Assembly: GCA_902800025.1 (NCBI GenBank)
Contig: CADCDA010000001.1
Coordinates: 214,288 to 278,287, forward strand
DNA length: 64,000 bases
Origin: an uncultured Erysipelotrichaceae bacterium
Lineage (GTDB): Bacteria > Bacillota_I > Bacilli_A > RFN20 > CAG-826
Direction of reading: 5' to 3'
Shown here piece by piece: positions 41,688-52,121 of this stretch (position 1 is the first letter of the stretch; each line of letters starts with the position of its first letter). Position numbers and translations under genes: made by a program. Under the pieces are notes generated by a model. It saw only the letters and a list, made by a program, of their open reading frames with translations, had not been told where the DNA came from and made no database searches.

Positions 41688-42653
41688 TTATTCGAAATCC
41701 TTGAATGATAAACCGATTCCAGCAAGTTTTTCCTTAATTTCTTTAAGGGATTTCTTACCGAGGTTCTTGACTTTCATCATGTCTTCTTCACTCTTCTCAG
41801 TTAATTCAAGAACAGTGGAGATTTGTGCTCTCTTTAAGCAGTTATAGCTTCTAACAGATAAGTCGAGATCTTCAATAGTGATATTCTCATATTTGTTTTC
41901 TTCGACTTTTTCTTCTTCTTTTTCGATATTGATATCTTGAGTGACTTCCGCAAGGTTGAGGAATTTTTCTAAGTGCTTAATTAATAATTCAGCAGCCCAG
42001 ACCACCGCTTCTTGTGGGAGAATGGAACCATCGGTCCAAACTTCAAGAGTGAGTTTATCGAATTTAGAATCGTGACCAACACGGGTGTTGTCAACGATGT
42101 AGTTAGTTTTTCTAACTGGGGAGTAGTTGCTATCAGTAGCGATAACTCCGACAGGGAAATTTGGATGAAGAGCCTTATTTTGTTCACCAGTGACATAGCC
42201 TCTACCATTACGAGCGTGTAAGACAACATTTAATTTGCCGCCTTCAGCGATATGGGCGAGTTCAACGTCTTTATTAACAACGGTGACACCAGTTGGGCAG
42301 ACGATATCTGCACCGGTAACTGTCTTTGGTCCTTCGACATTGATTTCAAGTCTTTTATTGGAATTGTCTTCGTCATCAATTTTTAAGACTAAGTCTTTTA
42401 AATTGAGAATGATGTTTGTCACATCTTCTTCAACTCCAGGGAGAGAAGAGAATTCGTGTTGTGCACCTTCGACTTCAATTGCATAAACAGAAGCACCTGG
42501 TAAGGCGGAAAGGAGCACTCTTCTTAAAGCATTACCAAGAGTTAAACCAAATCCTCTTTCGAGTGGTTCGATAATGAAACGACCATAATTTTCGTTTCCA
42601 TCATAGTCTGCTTGGGTGATGCCAAATCTTTCAAAAGGATTAGCGATTTTCAT
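41688..42653 (-). CDS. rpoA: RNA polymerase alpha subunit
   Basis: 321 residues. N-terminal dimerisation domain (FIIEPLERGFGLTLGNALRR) and C-terminal DNA-binding domain (DLDLSVRSYNCLKRAQISTV, KNLGKKSLKEIKEKL) joined by an acidic Glu/Lys linker near residue 240. It assembles core RNA polymerase and contacts UP elements and activators. It lies between S11 and L17, the standard place. Confidence 0.98.
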   Translation of the reverse strand: MKIANPFERFGITQADYDGNENYGRFIIEPLERGFGLTLGNALRRVLLSALPGASVYAIEVEGAQHEFSSLPGVEEDVTNIILNLKDLVLKIDDEDNSNKRLEINVEGPKTVTGADIVCPTGVTVVNKDVELAHIAEGGKLNVVLHARNGRGYVTGEQNKALHPNFPVGVIATDSNYSPVRKTNYIVDNTRVGHDSKFDKLTLEVWTDGSILPQEAVVWAAELLIKHLEKFLNLAEVTQDINIEKEEEKVEENKYENITIEDLDLSVRSYNCLKRAQISTVLELTEKSEEDMMKVKNLGKKSLKEIKEKLAGIGLSFKDFE

Positions 42654-42673
42654 TTTCTTTTCCTCCTATATTA

Positions 42674-43057
42674 TTATCCACGTGGGCGTTTTGGTGGACG
42701 GCAACCATTGTGTGGAATTGGGGTAGTATCAACAATACTTAATACTTGTAAGCCACTGACAGCGAGGGAGCGGATTGCACCTTCTCTACCTGGGCCTGGA
42801 CCCTTGACATCAACATCAACTTGACGAATGCCTTGTTCGTAAGCACTCTTAGCAGCAGCTTCAGCAGCTTGTTGAGCCGCAAATGGGGTGGATTTTTTCG
42901 CACCCTTGAAGCCTAATGCGCCAGCGCTACTCCAGGCGATTGCGTTACCATCGGCGTCGGTGATAGTAATAATTGTGTTATTGAAAGTGGAATGAATGTG
43001 AGCAACGCCTTTCGTATATGAACGTTTAACTTTCTTTTTACGTACAGTTCTAGCCAT
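42674..43057 (-). CDS. rpsK: Ribosomal protein S11
   Basis: 127 residues with [20 protein letters not shown] and the C-terminal [16 protein letters not shown], both diagnostic. It sits on the 30S platform near the mRNA exit. The gap to S13 is 18 bp. Confidence 0.98.
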   Translation of the reverse strand: MARTVRKKKVKRSYTKGVAHIHSTFNNTIITITDADGNAIAWSSAGALGFKGAKKSTPFAAQQAAEAAAKSAYEQGIRQVDVDVKGPGPGREGAIRSLAVSGLQVLSIVDTTPIPHNGCRPPKRPRG

Positions 43058-43075
43058 ATTATTATTCTCCTTTCA

Positions 43076-43453
43076 TTAACCTTGTGGAGCACTCTTCTTA
43101 TTGGCGATTGTCTTACGTGGACCTTTACGTGTACGGGCGTTAGTCTTGGTTCTTTGACCACGGACTGGTAAGCCTTTCTTATGTCTTTGTCCACGATAGC
43201 AGCCAATTTCAGTGAGTCTCTTGATGTTTAAAGCGACTTCTCTACGAAGATCACCTTCGACTTTAAGTTTGCTAACTTCGTTTCTGATCGCGTTCATTTG
43301 ATCATCTGAGAGATCTTTAACGCGGAGTGAAGCATCGACTTTCGCGTCTTCACAAATTTTTCTAGCAGTTGTTCTACCGATACCATAAATATAAGTAAGG
43401 GAGAAGGCAACTGGCTTATCGTTTGGAATATCAACACCAACAATACGTGCCAT
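43076..43453 (-). CDS. rpsM: Ribosomal protein S13
   Basis: 125 residues with [20 protein letters not shown] and the C-terminal [20 protein letters not shown] tail that contacts A- and P-site tRNAs. Normal length and position after L36. Confidence 0.98.
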   Translation of the reverse strand: MARIVGVDIPNDKPVAFSLTYIYGIGRTTARKICEDAKVDASLRVKDLSDDQMNAIRNEVSKLKVEGDLRREVALNIKRLTEIGCYRGQRHKKGLPVRGQRTKTNARTRKGPRKTIANKKSAPQG

Positions 43454-43470
43454 ATTCTATTTCCTCCTTA

Positions 43471-43584
43471 TTAACCTTGTCTTTGCTTGTGCTTTGGATC
43501 AGAGCAAATGACCATGACTTTGCCATGTCTTTTGATGACTCTGCACTTTGAGCAAATTGGTTTGACTGAAGGTCTGACTTTCAT
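43471..43584 (-). CDS. rpmJ: Ribosomal protein L36
   Basis: A 37-residue gene in the gap between infA and rps[21 protein letters not shown] then [17 protein letters not shown]. The zinc ligands Cys, Cys, Cys, His (CSKC, ICSDPKH) are all present, so this is the zinc-binding form. AGGAGGTA precedes the ATG. Confidence 0.97.
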   Translation of the reverse strand: MKVRPSVKPICSKCRVIKRHGKVMVICSDPKHKQRQG

Positions 43585-43619
43585 AAAATATACCTCCTAA
43601 AATAGTTTTGTTCTTAGGA

Positions 43620-43838
43620 CTATTTGAACCTAAATGTTATTCGGCCCCGTGTTAAATCATAAGGCGAGATTTCTACGGTAACTTTATCACCTGGAAGAAT
43701 GCGAATGTAATTCATTCGGATTTTGCCAGAAACGGTAGCCAAGATTACCATGTCGTTTTCTAATTTTACGCGGAACATTGCGTTTGGTAATGTTTCCACT
43801 ACGACCGCCTGAACTTCGATGACATCTGCTTTTGACAT
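43620..43838 (-). CDS. infA: Translation initiation factor IF-1
   Basis: 72 residues, the exact usual length, with the OB-fold sequence [20 protein letters not shown] and [20 protein letters not shown]. It blocks the ribosomal A site during initiation. It starts directly at the end of map (no gap). Confidence 0.98.
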   Translation of the reverse strand: MSKADVIEVQAVVVETLPNAMFRVKLENDMVILATVSGKIRMNYIRILPGDKVTVEISPYDLTRGRITFRFK

Positions 43839-44600
43839 TTATTCTTCTCCTTCGTACATCGTGATTATTTCATAACCACTTTCAGTCACTATCACTGTGT
43901 TTTCATAATGGGCAGTTAATTTGCCATCACGGCTTTTAACAGTCCACCCATCTGGAAGCACTCTAGTATCCTTTCTACCTTCGAGCACCATTGGTTCGAT
44001 ACACAAAGCCATACCTGGCTCGATTCTAACACCGATCCCTTCTTTTCCATAATTTGGAATCGCAGGATCTTCGTGCATATCTCTTCCAATTCCGTGTCCG
44101 GTATATTCTCTACAAACGTTATATCCGTTACTTTCCACATATTTTTGGACGGTACTAGAGACATCCCCAATGTGGTTACCAACTTTTATAGCTTTAAGAG
44201 CTTCAAAGAATGCTTGCTTGGTGACATTTACTAATCTCTCGGCTCTTTCGGAGATGCGGCCAACCTTGAAGGTTCGGCACGCATCCGCCATATAGCCGTT
44301 ATAGTTTGCCACTATATCTACACTGACAATATCGCCTTCTTTAAGAATAATCTTATTAGAAGGAATACCGTGTATAAGCGTATCATTGACACTAACGCAT
44401 GCGCTAGCAGGATAGCCATAATAACCTTTTTCAGCAGGAATACACTTGTTATCAAGCATTGTCTTTTCAACAATCTGATCGATATCAAGCGTTGACATCC
44501 CTGGCTTAATACTTTCTTCAAGAGTTTTGAAGACCAAGCCAACGACTCTTCCGGCTTCTTTCATTAATGTTATTTCACGTGCAGATTTAATGTTTACCAT
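43839..44600 (-). CDS. map: Methionine aminopeptidase, type I
   Basis: 253 residues. Metal ligands in VNDTLIHGIP and GDIVSVDIVANYNGYMADAC (two Asp), HGIGRDMHEDP (His), IEPMVLEG (Glu) and TAHYENTVIVTE (Glu). It removes the initiator Met from nascent proteins. No N-terminal zinc extension. It starts 3 bp after adk ends. Confidence 0.97.
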   Translation of the reverse strand: MVNIKSAREITLMKEAGRVVGLVFKTLEESIKPGMSTLDIDQIVEKTMLDNKCIPAEKGYYGYPASACVSVNDTLIHGIPSNKIILKEGDIVSVDIVANYNGYMADACRTFKVGRISERAERLVNVTKQAFFEALKAIKVGNHIGDVSSTVQKYVESNGYNVCREYTGHGIGRDMHEDPAIPNYGKEGIGVRIEPGMALCIEPMVLEGRKDTRVLPDGWTVKSRDGKLTAHYENTVIVTESGYEIITMYEGEE

Positions 44601-44602
44601 AA

Positions 44603-45253
44603 TTATTTTCTGAGATATGAAGAAACTTCATCGAATAATGCTTCTTTACCAGTTAATGAATTAAATGATTCAAGTAATCCAAGATTAGCGTAATAGTCTA
44701 ATAATGGTTTGGTTTCAGAAACATAATGTCCTAAACGAACTTTAAGTGACTCTTCATTGTCATCTTTTCTTTGATAGAGTGGTCCTCCACATAAATCACA
44801 AACACCTTCCACTTTTGGTTTCATAGATTGAATGTGATATGGAGCGCCACAATTCTTACAAACGCGACGACCAGAGATACGTCTGACAAGTTCGTCATTG
44901 TCGCAATCGAGATTGATTACGACGTCAATTTCACGAGAGATTTCCTTGGTGAGTTCGCTAAGAGCTTCTGCTTGTGGTAGAGTTCTTGGGAATCCATCGA
45001 GAAGGAATCCATCAGCACAATCTTTTTGGCTGAGTCTCTCTTTGACTAACCCAATTGTTACTTCATCTGGGACAAGATGTCCTTCGTTGATGTAATTTTG
45101 AGCGAGTTTACCGAGTTCTGTTTGCGCTTTAATCGCATCTCTGAACATATCTCCTGTGGAAATATGAACGAGATTGAACTCTTCTTTAAGTTGTTTTGCA
45201 AGGGTTCCCTTGCCAGCCCCTGGTGGGCCCATTAAGATGATGTTCTTTTTCAT
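44603..45253 (-). CDS. adk: Adenylate kinase (zinc-binding lid form)
   Basis: 216 residues. P-loop MGPPGAGKGTLAKQL, DGFPRTLPQAEAL and a lid with four zinc Cys (CKNCGAPY and CDLCGG), typical of Gram-positive enzymes. It catalyses AMP + ATP to 2 ADP. The conserved order secY-adk-map-infA is kept. Confidence 0.98.
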   Translation of the reverse strand: MKKNIILMGPPGAGKGTLAKQLKEEFNLVHISTGDMFRDAIKAQTELGKLAQNYINEGHLVPDEVTIGLVKERLSQKDCADGFLLDGFPRTLPQAEALSELTKEISREIDVVINLDCDNDELVRRISGRRVCKNCGAPYHIQSMKPKVEGVCDLCGGPLYQRKDDNEESLKVRLGHYVSETKPLLDYYANLGLLESFNSLTGKEALFDEVSSYLRK

Positions 45254-45258
45254 AATGA

Positions 45259-46632
45259 TTAATGACCTCCTGAAGCAACAACTTCATCGAATGATTTACC
45301 AGCGAGTAAACCATCGATTTGATTATTAAGTTCAAGACACACACCGACGACGATGATCATTCCAGTTCCACCAAGAACTAAGGAATTATCTCCACCAAAG
45401 ACTCCGCTTAATGTGAGGATTGATGGGAGTGAAGCAATGATTACGAGTGCAAATGCACCGATACAAGTCACTCTATTAAGAACGCGTCTAATGTATCTTT
45501 CGGTTTCAATACCAGGTTTAACCCCTGGAATATAGGAACCATTCTTTTGGAAATTCTCCGCCATTTGTTGCGGATCAATTTGCAAGTTCGCATAGAAGAA
45601 AGTGAAGGCAACTGTGAGGACAATATAGATTAATAATCCCCAAGGCATTGACCAACTTCCCATGTCATACATTTCGCTCGTTGAGAAGATCTTGAGCCAA
45701 TAAGCATCACTAGCGTTGCTATCAACGAAGGCTGCGATGACACTTGGTGCCATCATTAATGAGCTTGCGAAGATAACTGGGATAACTCCAGCGCTATTGA
45801 TCTTAATTGGTAAGAAGCTTGCTCTAGCCATACTTTGAGTTTGTCCACCGCTCTTTCCACTATGTTGAATAGGGATTTTACGTTGTGATAACTCAACGAA
45901 TGTAACGAAGGCGATAATGACGAGATATGCTAGGACATACAGTATAAATTTGAATACGCCAGCAATAACTAAGTTCTCTGGGCTACCAGCGGTAGTAGAG
46001 ATATAAGTTGTAAATGCGTGGGCGAATTGATTTGGTAAGGAACAGACGATACCAGCAAAGATGATCATTGAGATACCGTTTCCAATACCCTTAACTGAAA
46101 TTTGGTCGCCTAGCCACATCACAATCATAGTACCAGCGAGCATAACGATGATGATATAGAGATAACCTAACCATTCAGCGTTATTTGCTTTTAAGGCATC
46201 CATGAGTGGGAATTCAACTTCCGCGGATGTGTTTTCGATTGTTTTGATAATACCATACGCTTGTACCGCACCTAATAATAAGGTAAGGTAACGTGTCGCG
46301 TATTCCATTTTCTTTCTTCCGTATTGTCCTTGACGTCTGAGCTCTGCTAGAGCAGGAAGGACATCCGTTGATAATAACTGAACAATAATTTGCGCAGTGA
46401 TGTACGGAGAGACGCCAAGAGCGAAGATGGAGAACGTTTGAAGTGTTCCACCACCTAACATATTCATGAGTGATAAGGCAGAACCAGAGTTGAGGTAGTC
46501 TTCTAATCCCCCTGGATTAACACCTGGGACTGTTATCTGTGCTCCGATACGGAAGATAAAGAGAATGAGAACCGTGAACAAAATACGGTTCATGATTTCT
46601 TTATTTTTAAGAATCGAAGCAATCTTTTTCAT
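45259..46632 (-). CDS. secY: Protein translocase subunit SecY
   Basis: 457 residues with about ten transmembrane helices. ITVPGVNPGGLEDYLNSGSA shows the plug region and QLLSTDVLPALAELRRQGQY the second helix region; GNGISMIIFAGIV and the C-terminal GTGMIIVVGVCLELNNQID are also characteristic. It forms the channel for protein export. Confidence 0.98.
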   Translation of the reverse strand: MKKIASILKNKEIMNRILFTVLILFIFRIGAQITVPGVNPGGLEDYLNSGSALSLMNMLGGGTLQTFSIFALGVSPYITAQIIVQLLSTDVLPALAELRRQGQYGRKKMEYATRYLTLLLGAVQAYGIIKTIENTSAEVEFPLMDALKANNAEWLGYLYIIIVMLAGTMIVMWLGDQISVKGIGNGISMIIFAGIVCSLPNQFAHAFTTYISTTAGSPENLVIAGVFKFILYVLAYLVIIAFVTFVELSQRKIPIQHSGKSGGQTQSMARASFLPIKINSAGVIPVIFASSLMMAPSVIAAFVDSNASDAYWLKIFSTSEMYDMGSWSMPWGLLIYIVLTVAFTFFYANLQIDPQQMAENFQKNGSYIPGVKPGIETERYIRRVLNRVTCIGAFALVIIASLPSILTLSGVFGGDNSLVLGGTGMIIVVGVCLELNNQIDGLLAGKSFDEVVASGGH

Positions 46633-46633
46633 A

Positions 46634-47074
46634 TTAGATTACCTCAGCTGTACCACCAGCGTTTTTAATCGCTTCTTCAGCACTCTTAGAGAACTTAGCG
46701 GCTTGAACAGTTAATTTCTTTTCAAGTTTGCCAGCACCTAAGACTTTGACACCATGGAATTCTTTTCCGATGAGTCCGACTTCTTTTAATAACGCTGGGG
46801 TGACTAATGTACCTTCATCAAATCTGTTTAAATCGTTCACATTGACGACAGCATATTCAACGCGGTTGACGTTCTTGAAGCCTCTTTTTGGAAGTCTTCT
46901 CCATAATGGCATTTGTCCACCTTCAAAGCCGATAGCGACTCCGCCACCACTACGGGCGTTTTGTCCCTTATGACCTTTACCAGCGGTTTTACCATTACCA
47001 GAGCCAATACCTCTACCTCTACGGTAGTCGTTTTGTCTACTGCCTTCTGTGTATTGAAGTTCATGTAATTTCAT
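46634..47074 (-). CDS. rplO: Ribosomal protein L15
   Basis: 146 residues with [20 protein letters not shown] and the Gly-rich [20 protein letters not shown] that threads through 23S rRNA. Its C-terminus has [20 protein letters not shown]. It follows S5 after 30 bp, with no rpmD (L30) gene between them. Confidence 0.98.
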   Translation of the reverse strand: MKLHELQYTEGSRQNDYRRGRGIGSGNGKTAGKGHKGQNARSGGGVAIGFEGGQMPLWRRLPKRGFKNVNRVEYAVVNVNDLNRFDEGTLVTPALLKEVGLIGKEFHGVKVLGAGKLEKKLTVQAAKFSKSAEEAIKNAGGTAEVI

Positions 47075-47104
47075 TTGTGCACCTCCTTAAACTTTAGTGT
47101 TTGA

Positions 47105-47734
47105 TTATTCTTTGGAACGTAATTCCTTCATGGTCTTGTAGCTCTTAAGGTTATTTAAACCTTGATTTGTCGCTCTAATGATATTGATTGGAGCGCGGCT
47201 ACCATAGACTTTGGAACAGACGTTTTGCACACCTGCAAGTTCAAGAATCGCTCTGACTGGGCCACCAGCGATAATACCAGTACCTTCAGGAGCAGGTTTC
47301 AAGTAAACATTACAAGCACCATACTTACCAACGATTTCGTGGGAGATGGTATTTCCTTTCACTAAGTGAATGGAATATAATTTCTTTCTTGCAGCTTCAC
47401 TAGCCTTTTTGATGGCATCTGGGACTTCAGCGGCTTTCGCTAATGCGAATCCGTATTGTCCTTTGTGATCACCAACGACAACTAAGGCTGTGAATTTCAT
47501 ACGACGTCCACCTTTGACGGTTTTGGAAACACGATTGATGAAGACCACTCTTTCTTCCATATCGTCTTTTGGTTCACGTCTTTCTTTTCTATCGCCACCT
47601 TTACGATCTGGTCTACCGCCTTTGCGGTCACCATGTGGGCGACGATCACCACGAGGGGCTCTTTCTTCTTTTGGAGCTTCATTTGCTGGAGCTTCTGCTT
47701 TTGCTTCTTGAGCAACAACTTTTTCTTCTGCCAT
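47105..47734 (-). CDS. rpsE: Ribosomal protein S5 with N-terminal extension
   Basis: 209 residues, about 40 more than usual. The first ~55 are a low-complexity Ala/Glu then Arg/Gly/Asp/Lys-rich tail ([20 protein letters not shown]). The normal S5 domain begins near [20 protein letters not shown] and continues with [20 protein letters not shown]. The tail resembles those on L22, L5, L3 and S17 in this operon. S5 functions in decoding fidelity. Confidence 0.97.
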   Translation of the reverse strand: MAEEKVVAQEAKAEAPANEAPKEERAPRGDRRPHGDRKGGRPDRKGGDRKERREPKDDMEERVVFINRVSKTVKGGRRMKFTALVVVGDHKGQYGFALAKAAEVPDAIKKASEAARKKLYSIHLVKGNTISHEIVGKYGACNVYLKPAPEGTGIIAGGPVRAILELAGVQNVCSKVYGSRAPINIIRATNQGLNNLKSYKTMKELRSKE

Positions 47735-47749
47735 GATTATTCTCCTTTA

Positions 47750-48106
47750 TTAGAATTCTAAGCCAGCTTCTCTAGCGGCTTCTGCAAGTGCTTTGACACG
47801 TCCGTGATAAATATATCCGGATCTATCAAAGACAATCTTTGTGATTTTCTTTGCTTGAGCTTTCTTAGCGATATCAGCGCCGACTTTTGTCGCAGCTTCA
47901 ATATTGCTACCATTTTCAAGCTTTAAGCTCATGGATGAGGAAGCGACTAATGTCACTTTGTTTAAATCATCGATTAATTGAGCTTCGATATTTTTGTTAG
48001 AACGATAGACACATAATCTTGGGCATTCTGGTGTGCCAGAAATTTTACTTCTAACACGAGCATGTCTTCTAACTCTAGAAATGTTTTTACTTTCTTTAGA
48101 AATCAT
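47750..48106 (-). CDS. rplR: Ribosomal protein L18
   Basis: 118 residues with [35 protein letters not shown] and [20 protein letters not shown]. It binds 5S rRNA with L5. Normal length. Confidence 0.98.
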   Translation of the reverse strand: MISKESKNISRVRRHARVRSKISGTPECPRLCVYRSNKNIEAQLIDDLNKVTLVASSSMSLKLENGSNIEAATKVGADIAKKAQAKKITKIVFDRSGYIYHGRVKALAEAAREAGLEF

Positions 48107-48126
48107 CTTATATATCTCCTTTCTAA

Positions 48127-48672
48127 CTATTTCTTACCGCCAGCGCGTTTACCTTCTTTAAGAGCAACGTGTTCAGTTTTGTAACGAATACCTTTTCCTA
48201 AATATGGTTCTGGTGGACGGACTTCTCTGATACGAGCAGCGGTTTGACCAACTGCTTGCTTGTCAATACCTTCAACAACGATTTCAGTTGGGGAAGGTAA
48301 TGTCACCTTAACGCCAGTGTTTGGTTTAATGGTGATGGTGTGGCTATATCCAGCCCATAAGACAACGTCGTTGCCTTGGAGTTGTGCTTTATAACCAATA
48401 CCTCTCATTTCGAGTTCCTTTTTATAACCTTGAGAAACTCCAACGATGGCGTTATGGATATTAGCACGGGTTGTTCCGTGGTTTTGTTTTGTTTGTTTTT
48501 GTTCGTTAGCTCTCTTACAAACTAAGGTAGTTCCTTCAATTTCAACGGTAATACCGTGATTGACTGGGACAACTAAGTTGCCTTTAGGACCACTGACCTT
48601 GACGGTAGAGCCTTCGACTGTCGCTGTAACGCCAGCAGGAATTTCAATGTGTTTATTACCAATACGTGACAT
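48127..48672 (-). CDS. rplF: Ribosomal protein L6
   Basis: 181 residues, two RNA-binding repeats: [20 protein letters not shown] at the start and the C-terminal [20 protein letters not shown]. Normal length. Confidence 0.98.
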   Translation of the reverse strand: MSRIGNKHIEIPAGVTATVEGSTVKVSGPKGNLVVPVNHGITVEIEGTTLVCKRANEQKQTKQNHGTTRANIHNAIVGVSQGYKKELEMRGIGYKAQLQGNDVVLWAGYSHTITIKPNTGVKVTLPSPTEIVVEGIDKQAVGQTAARIREVRPPEPYLGKGIRYKTEHVALKEGKRAGGKK

Positions 48673-48685
48673 ATTGAACTACCTC

Positions 48686-49078
48686 CTACCAGACATAAGC
48701 GATTACTTCACCACCGATGCCTAAGGTTCTTGCTTTTGCATCAGTCATAACACCTTGTGAAGTAGAAATGATCGCGATACCTAAACCTTTTAAAACTCTT
48801 GGGAGTTTGTCGCAGCCAACGTTAACACGTAAGCCTGGTTTAGAAATCTTCTTTAAGCCGGAGATGACGCGTGTGCCATCAGCAGCGTACTTTAAGGAAA
48901 GTGTTAATTCCTTTTTGGTTGCACCTTTAACTTTATAGTCAACGATGAAGCCTTCTTCTTTTAAAATCTTTGCGATTTCAACTTTCATCTTGCTAGAAGG
49001 CATTTTGACTTGTTCGTATTTTAATGCGTTTGCATTTCTAATGCGGGTAAGCATATCCGCAATTGGATCTGTCATCAT
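48686..49078 (-). CDS. rpsH: Ribosomal protein S8
   Basis: 130 residues with [20 protein letters not shown] and the C-terminal [28 protein letters not shown]. Two ATG codons are adjacent at the start. AGGAGG lies 11 nt from the first, which I take, though the second (49075) is possible. Confidence 0.97.
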   Translation of the reverse strand: MMTDPIADMLTRIRNANALKYEQVKMPSSKMKVEIAKILKEEGFIVDYKVKGATKKELTLSLKYAADGTRVISGLKKISKPGLRVNVGCDKLPRVLKGLGIAIISTSQGVMTDAKARTLGIGGEVIAYVW

Positions 49079-49096
49079 ATTACGTTTTTCCTCCTA

Positions 49097-49282
49097 TTAC
49101 CAAGATGATTTCTTTAAGCCTGGGATTTCACCCTTGTATGCGAGTTCACGGATACAAATACGGCATAAATGGAATTTTGAATAGACAGCGTGAGGACGTC
49201 CGCAACGTTCACAACGAGTATATTCTCTGACTTTGTACTTTTGTGGTCTCGCGCAGCGGACCTTAGCACTTGTTTTTGCCAT
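49097..49282 (-). CDS. rpsN: Ribosomal protein S14, zinc-binding (type Z)
   Basis: 61 residues, the short zinc form, with [20 protein letters not shown] supplying two CxxC pairs. The start is [20 protein letters not shown]. Normal length for type Z. Confidence 0.98.
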   Translation of the reverse strand: MAKTSAKVRCARPQKYKVREYTRCERCGRPHAVYSKFHLCRICIRELAYKGEIPGLKKSSW

Positions 49283-49302
49283 GACTATTTCGGACTCCTT
49301 TC

Positions 49303-50382
49303 TTATCTACTAAATGGCATACCTAATAATTCTAATAATGTGTATGCTTCTTTATCTGTTTTTGCGGTAGTGACGATAACAACGTCCATACCTCTAACCT
49401 TCGCCACCTTATCGTAATCGATTTCTGGGAAGATTAATTGTTCTTTGACACCTAAGGTGTAGTTACCACGGCCATCGAAGGCGTTTTTGCTAACACCACG
49501 GAAGTCACGAACACGTGGGAGAGCGATAGAGACGAGCTTATCGTAGAAATCCCACATTCTGACGCCTCTAAGAGTGACTTTACAGCCGATGGCTTGTCCT
49601 TCTCTTAATTTGAAGGTTGCGATTGATTTCTTCGCATGTGTAATGATTGGTTTTTGACCAGTGATTTGTGCGAGTTCCGCAACAGCTTCTTCAAGTTTCT
49701 TTGCGTCTTGGGTTGCTTCGCCAACACCGATGTTGACGACGATTTTAGCTAAGCCTGGAATTTCCATAGAAGACTTGTAATTGAACTTGTCTTGTAAGGC
49801 TTTTCTGATTTCAGTTTCGTATTTTTCCTTTAAACGAGGAGTAATAGCGGCCTTTTTATTTCCAGTGCCTTTTTTAGCTTCTTTTTTAGCAGGAGCTTTC
49901 TTGGCTTCAGCCTTTGGAGCTTCTGCTTTTTCTTCTTTAGCTTTTGGAGCAGCAGCTTTCTTTTCGGCTTTTGGGGCTTCTTCTTTAGCTTCCGCTTTTG
50001 GAGCTTCCTCTTCTTCTGGTAAGACGACTTCTGCATCTTGAGAATTCTTGACGACAGAAGCAACACCATTCTTGCAAGCGGCTAAAGTTGTATAGCCTTC
50101 AGAAGCGAGAACGTTTTGTCCATTTGCGGCTTGAAGTCTGAAACGGAATTCACCAGCTTTGTCGGTATAGATGACAAACTTTGGATTTTTCTTTTCTTCA
50201 ACTTCAGCGGCGGTTGTGTCTTCGATTTCTGCAACAGGAGCGACAGTCTTAATGGACTCAACACCTGCTAAAGCAGATTTTAAAGACTTATAGACTTGAG
50301 AGCTGCCAACTGGTTGTCCGTTAGTGGCAACGAGAAGGAAGTTATAACCAGTTTCGGTTTTCTTAACTGTAAATTTTCCCAT
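49303..50382 (-). CDS. rplE: Ribosomal protein L5 fused to two N-terminal DUF1508 domains
   Basis: 359 residues, twice the normal length. Residues 180-359 are ordinary L5 ([60 protein letters not shown]), which binds 5S rRNA and contacts P-site tRNA. Residues 1-50 ([20 protein letters not shown]) and 66-118 ([20 protein letters not shown]) are two copies of the DUF1508/YegP-like fold. They are joined to L5 by a 60-residue Ala/Lys/Glu/Pro linker. AAGGAGGGC precedes the ATG at 50382 and no internal start was found, so a fusion is made. I know of no role for DUF1508 on ribosomes. Confidence 0.95.
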   Translation of the reverse strand: MGKFTVKKTETGYNFLLVATNGQPVGSSQVYKSLKSALAGVESIKTVAPVAEIEDTTAAEVEEKKNPKFVIYTDKAGEFRFRLQAANGQNVLASEGYTTLAACKNGVASVVKNSQDAEVVLPEEEEAPKAEAKEEAPKAEKKAAAPKAKEEKAEAPKAEAKKAPAKKEAKKGTGNKKAAITPRLKEKYETEIRKALQDKFNYKSSMEIPGLAKIVVNIGVGEATQDAKKLEEAVAELAQITGQKPIITHAKKSIATFKLREGQAIGCKVTLRGVRMWDFYDKLVSIALPRVRDFRGVSKNAFDGRGNYTLGVKEQLIFPEIDYDKVAKVRGMDVVIVTTAKTDKEAYTLLELLGMPFSR

Positions 50383-50396
50383 TTTTAGCGCCCTCC

Positions 50397-50702
50397 TTAT
50401 AACTCAGTGCCACTCTTAAGAGCGACTCTGACTTTCTTTCCTTTAACAACCTTGTGGCCAATACGAGTTGGCTTTTTGGTTTTTGGATCGACAAGCATAA
50501 CGTTAGAGGCATCGATTGGAGCATAAATCTCAACGATACTTCCTTCTGGATTTGCTTGTGTTGGTTTTTTGTGTTTTTTACGGAGGTTGACACCTTCGAC
50601 GACGACACGATTATTTTTTGGATCAACCTTTTGGATTGCACCAGTCTTACCCTTGTCTTTGCCGGCGATGACGATAACCTTATCACCTTTAATTAAGTTC
50701 AT
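50397..50702 (-). CDS. rplX: Ribosomal protein L24
   Basis: 101 residues with the KOW motif [20 protein letters not shown] and [20 protein letters not shown]. It initiates assembly of the large subunit. Normal length. Confidence 0.98.
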   Translation of the reverse strand: MNLIKGDKVIVIAGKDKGKTGAIQKVDPKNNRVVVEGVNLRKKHKKPTQANPEGSIVEIYAPIDASNVMLVDPKTKKPTRIGHKVVKGKKVRVALKSGTEL

Positions 50703-50715
50703 GACGGTCTCCTCC

Positions 50716-51093
50716 TTATAACACTTCTGGTGCTAAGGAAACAATTTTCATGAATCCTTCAATACCAGTTTCTCTTAACTCACGAGCGACAGGTCCGAAG
50801 ACACGTGTGCCGATTGGAGCATTATCATCATTAATGATAACAACTGCGTTGTCATCAAAGGCGATTGTGCTACCATCTGCTCTTTGAGTTGGTTTTTTAC
50901 ATCTAACGATGACACATCTCACAACGTCACCTTTTTTCACTTTTCCATTTGGAATAGCTTCTTTAACGGAACATTTGATGATGTCACCAATGTATGATGT
51001 TTTTCTTTTACTTCCTCCGTAGAGGGTGAAAGCGCGAACTTTACGAGCGCCACTATTGTCTGCGACAACAAGGTTCGTTTCCTTTTGGATCAT
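50716..51093 (-). CDS. rplN: Ribosomal protein L14
   Basis: 125 residues with [20 protein letters not shown] and [20 protein letters not shown]. Located at the subunit interface. Normal length; AAAGGAGGCC precedes the ATG. Confidence 0.98.
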   Translation of the reverse strand: MIQKETNLVVADNSGARKVRAFTLYGGSKRKTSYIGDIIKCSVKEAIPNGKVKKGDVVRCVIVRCKKPTQRADGSTIAFDDNAVVIINDDNAPIGTRVFGPVARELRETGIEGFMKIVSLAPEVL

Positions 51094-51095
51094 AA

Positions 51096-51488
51096 TTATT
51101 CGGCCTCCTTTTCTTTTTTAACTTCTTCAGCTACTTCTTTCTCTGCCGCAGGTTTCTTTTCGACTTCTTCGACAGCAATTTCACCAGTTAAAATTTCTTC
51201 TTTTAATTCTTTTTCTGCTTCCTTAACGGATAATTCAGCATTCTTATCGATGCTAACAAGTCTGAATCTCTTTGTAGCGGATAACTTACGTGTTTCCATA
51301 ATAGTCACTGTATCGCCAGGTTTAGCTTCATTGTTTTCATCGTGCGCGTAATACTTCTTTCTATATTTAACGCGCTTTCCATATTTTGTGTGTTTCTTGT
51401 GAGTTTCAACAAGGACAACAATGGTCTTGTCGTTCTTATTGCTAACAACCACACCTTGAATGGAACGTCTTAAATTTCTTTCTTCCAT
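51096..51488 (-). CDS. rpsQ: Ribosomal protein S17 with acidic C-terminal extension
   Basis: 130 residues, where about 85 is usual. Residues 1-85 are S17 ([40 protein letters not shown]). The remaining ~45 are Glu/Lys/Ala/Val-rich ([20 protein letters not shown]), with no counterpart in normal S17. It binds 16S rRNA early in 30S assembly. Confidence 0.96.
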   Translation of the reverse strand: MEERNLRRSIQGVVVSNKNDKTIVVLVETHKKHTKYGKRVKYRKKYYAHDENNEAKPGDTVTIMETRKLSATKRFRLVSIDKNAELSVKEAEKELKEEILTGEIAVEEVEKKPAAEKEVAEEVKKEKEAE

Positions 51489-51502
51489 TTCTCATGTTCT
51501 CC

Positions 51503-51700
51503 TTATTTGCTTTCGAGTTCTCTTTCGCGTAACACCATGTTGACGCGGGCGATGTCTCTTCTCACAGTAATGACATCTTCACCTCTTTCGAGTGTACCGA
51601 CGGCTTTTTTACGTCTTAACTCAAAGAGTTGTTCTTTAAGCGAGTAGAGCTTTTCTTTAAGCTCGCTTGTAGACATTTCACGGACTTCACTAATTTTCAT
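51503..51700 (-). CDS. rpmC: Ribosomal protein L29
   Basis: 65 residues, two helices (REMSTSELKEKLYSLKEQLF, RRDIARVNMVLRERELESK). It sits at the polypeptide exit, a docking site for targeting factors. Normal length. Confidence 0.97.
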   Translation of the reverse strand: MKISEVREMSTSELKEKLYSLKEQLFELRRKKAVGTLERGEDVITVRRDIARVNMVLRERELESK

Positions 51701-51705
51701 AGCTC

Positions 51706-52116
51706 TTACTCTCCTTTTCCGACAACTTTACATTTGAGTGGGAGTTTGTACGCTGCAAGTCTTAACGCTTCACGAGCGATTTCAGGAGCGACACCTCCGA
51801 TTTCAAACATAACTCTGCCTTCTTGAACGACTGCAACCCAATCCTCTGGTGAACCTTTACCGGAACCCATACGGACTTCTGCAGGCTTTTTGGTTTTTGC
51901 TAAGTGAGGGAAAATTCTAATCCAAATTTGTCCTCCACGTTTTGTGTATCTTGATAAAACGATACGAGCGGCTTCGATTTGTCTGGTTGTAACCCAAGCA
52001 CCTTCAAGAGCTTGTAAGCCAAATTCACCAAAGCTGATTTCTGTTCCGCCTTTGGAGTGACCTTCGTATCTTAAGATATGAGGACGGCGATATTTAACAC
52101 GTTTTGGTTGTAACAT
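51706..52116 (-). CDS. rplP: Ribosomal protein L16
   Basis: 136 residues from the ATG at 52116, preceded by AAAGGAGAAT. A longer frame to 52179 overlaps rpsC and is not homologous to L16. Begins [20 protein letters not shown] and contains [20 protein letters not shown] and [20 protein letters not shown]. It positions A-site tRNA. Confidence 0.97.
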   Translation of the reverse strand: MLQPKRVKYRRPHILRYEGHSKGGTEISFGEFGLQALEGAWVTTRQIEAARIVLSRYTKRGGQIWIRIFPHLAKTKKPAEVRMGSGKGSPEDWVAVVQEGRVMFEIGGVAPEIAREALRLAAYKLPLKCKVVGKGE

Positions 52117-52121
52117 GTGGC

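Noticed and set aside
49781-50041. Plus-strand ORF rich in Ala/Ser/Phe opposite rplE
   Set aside because: It is the complement of the Ala/Lys/Glu linker of L5; repetitive coding on one strand opens frames on the other.
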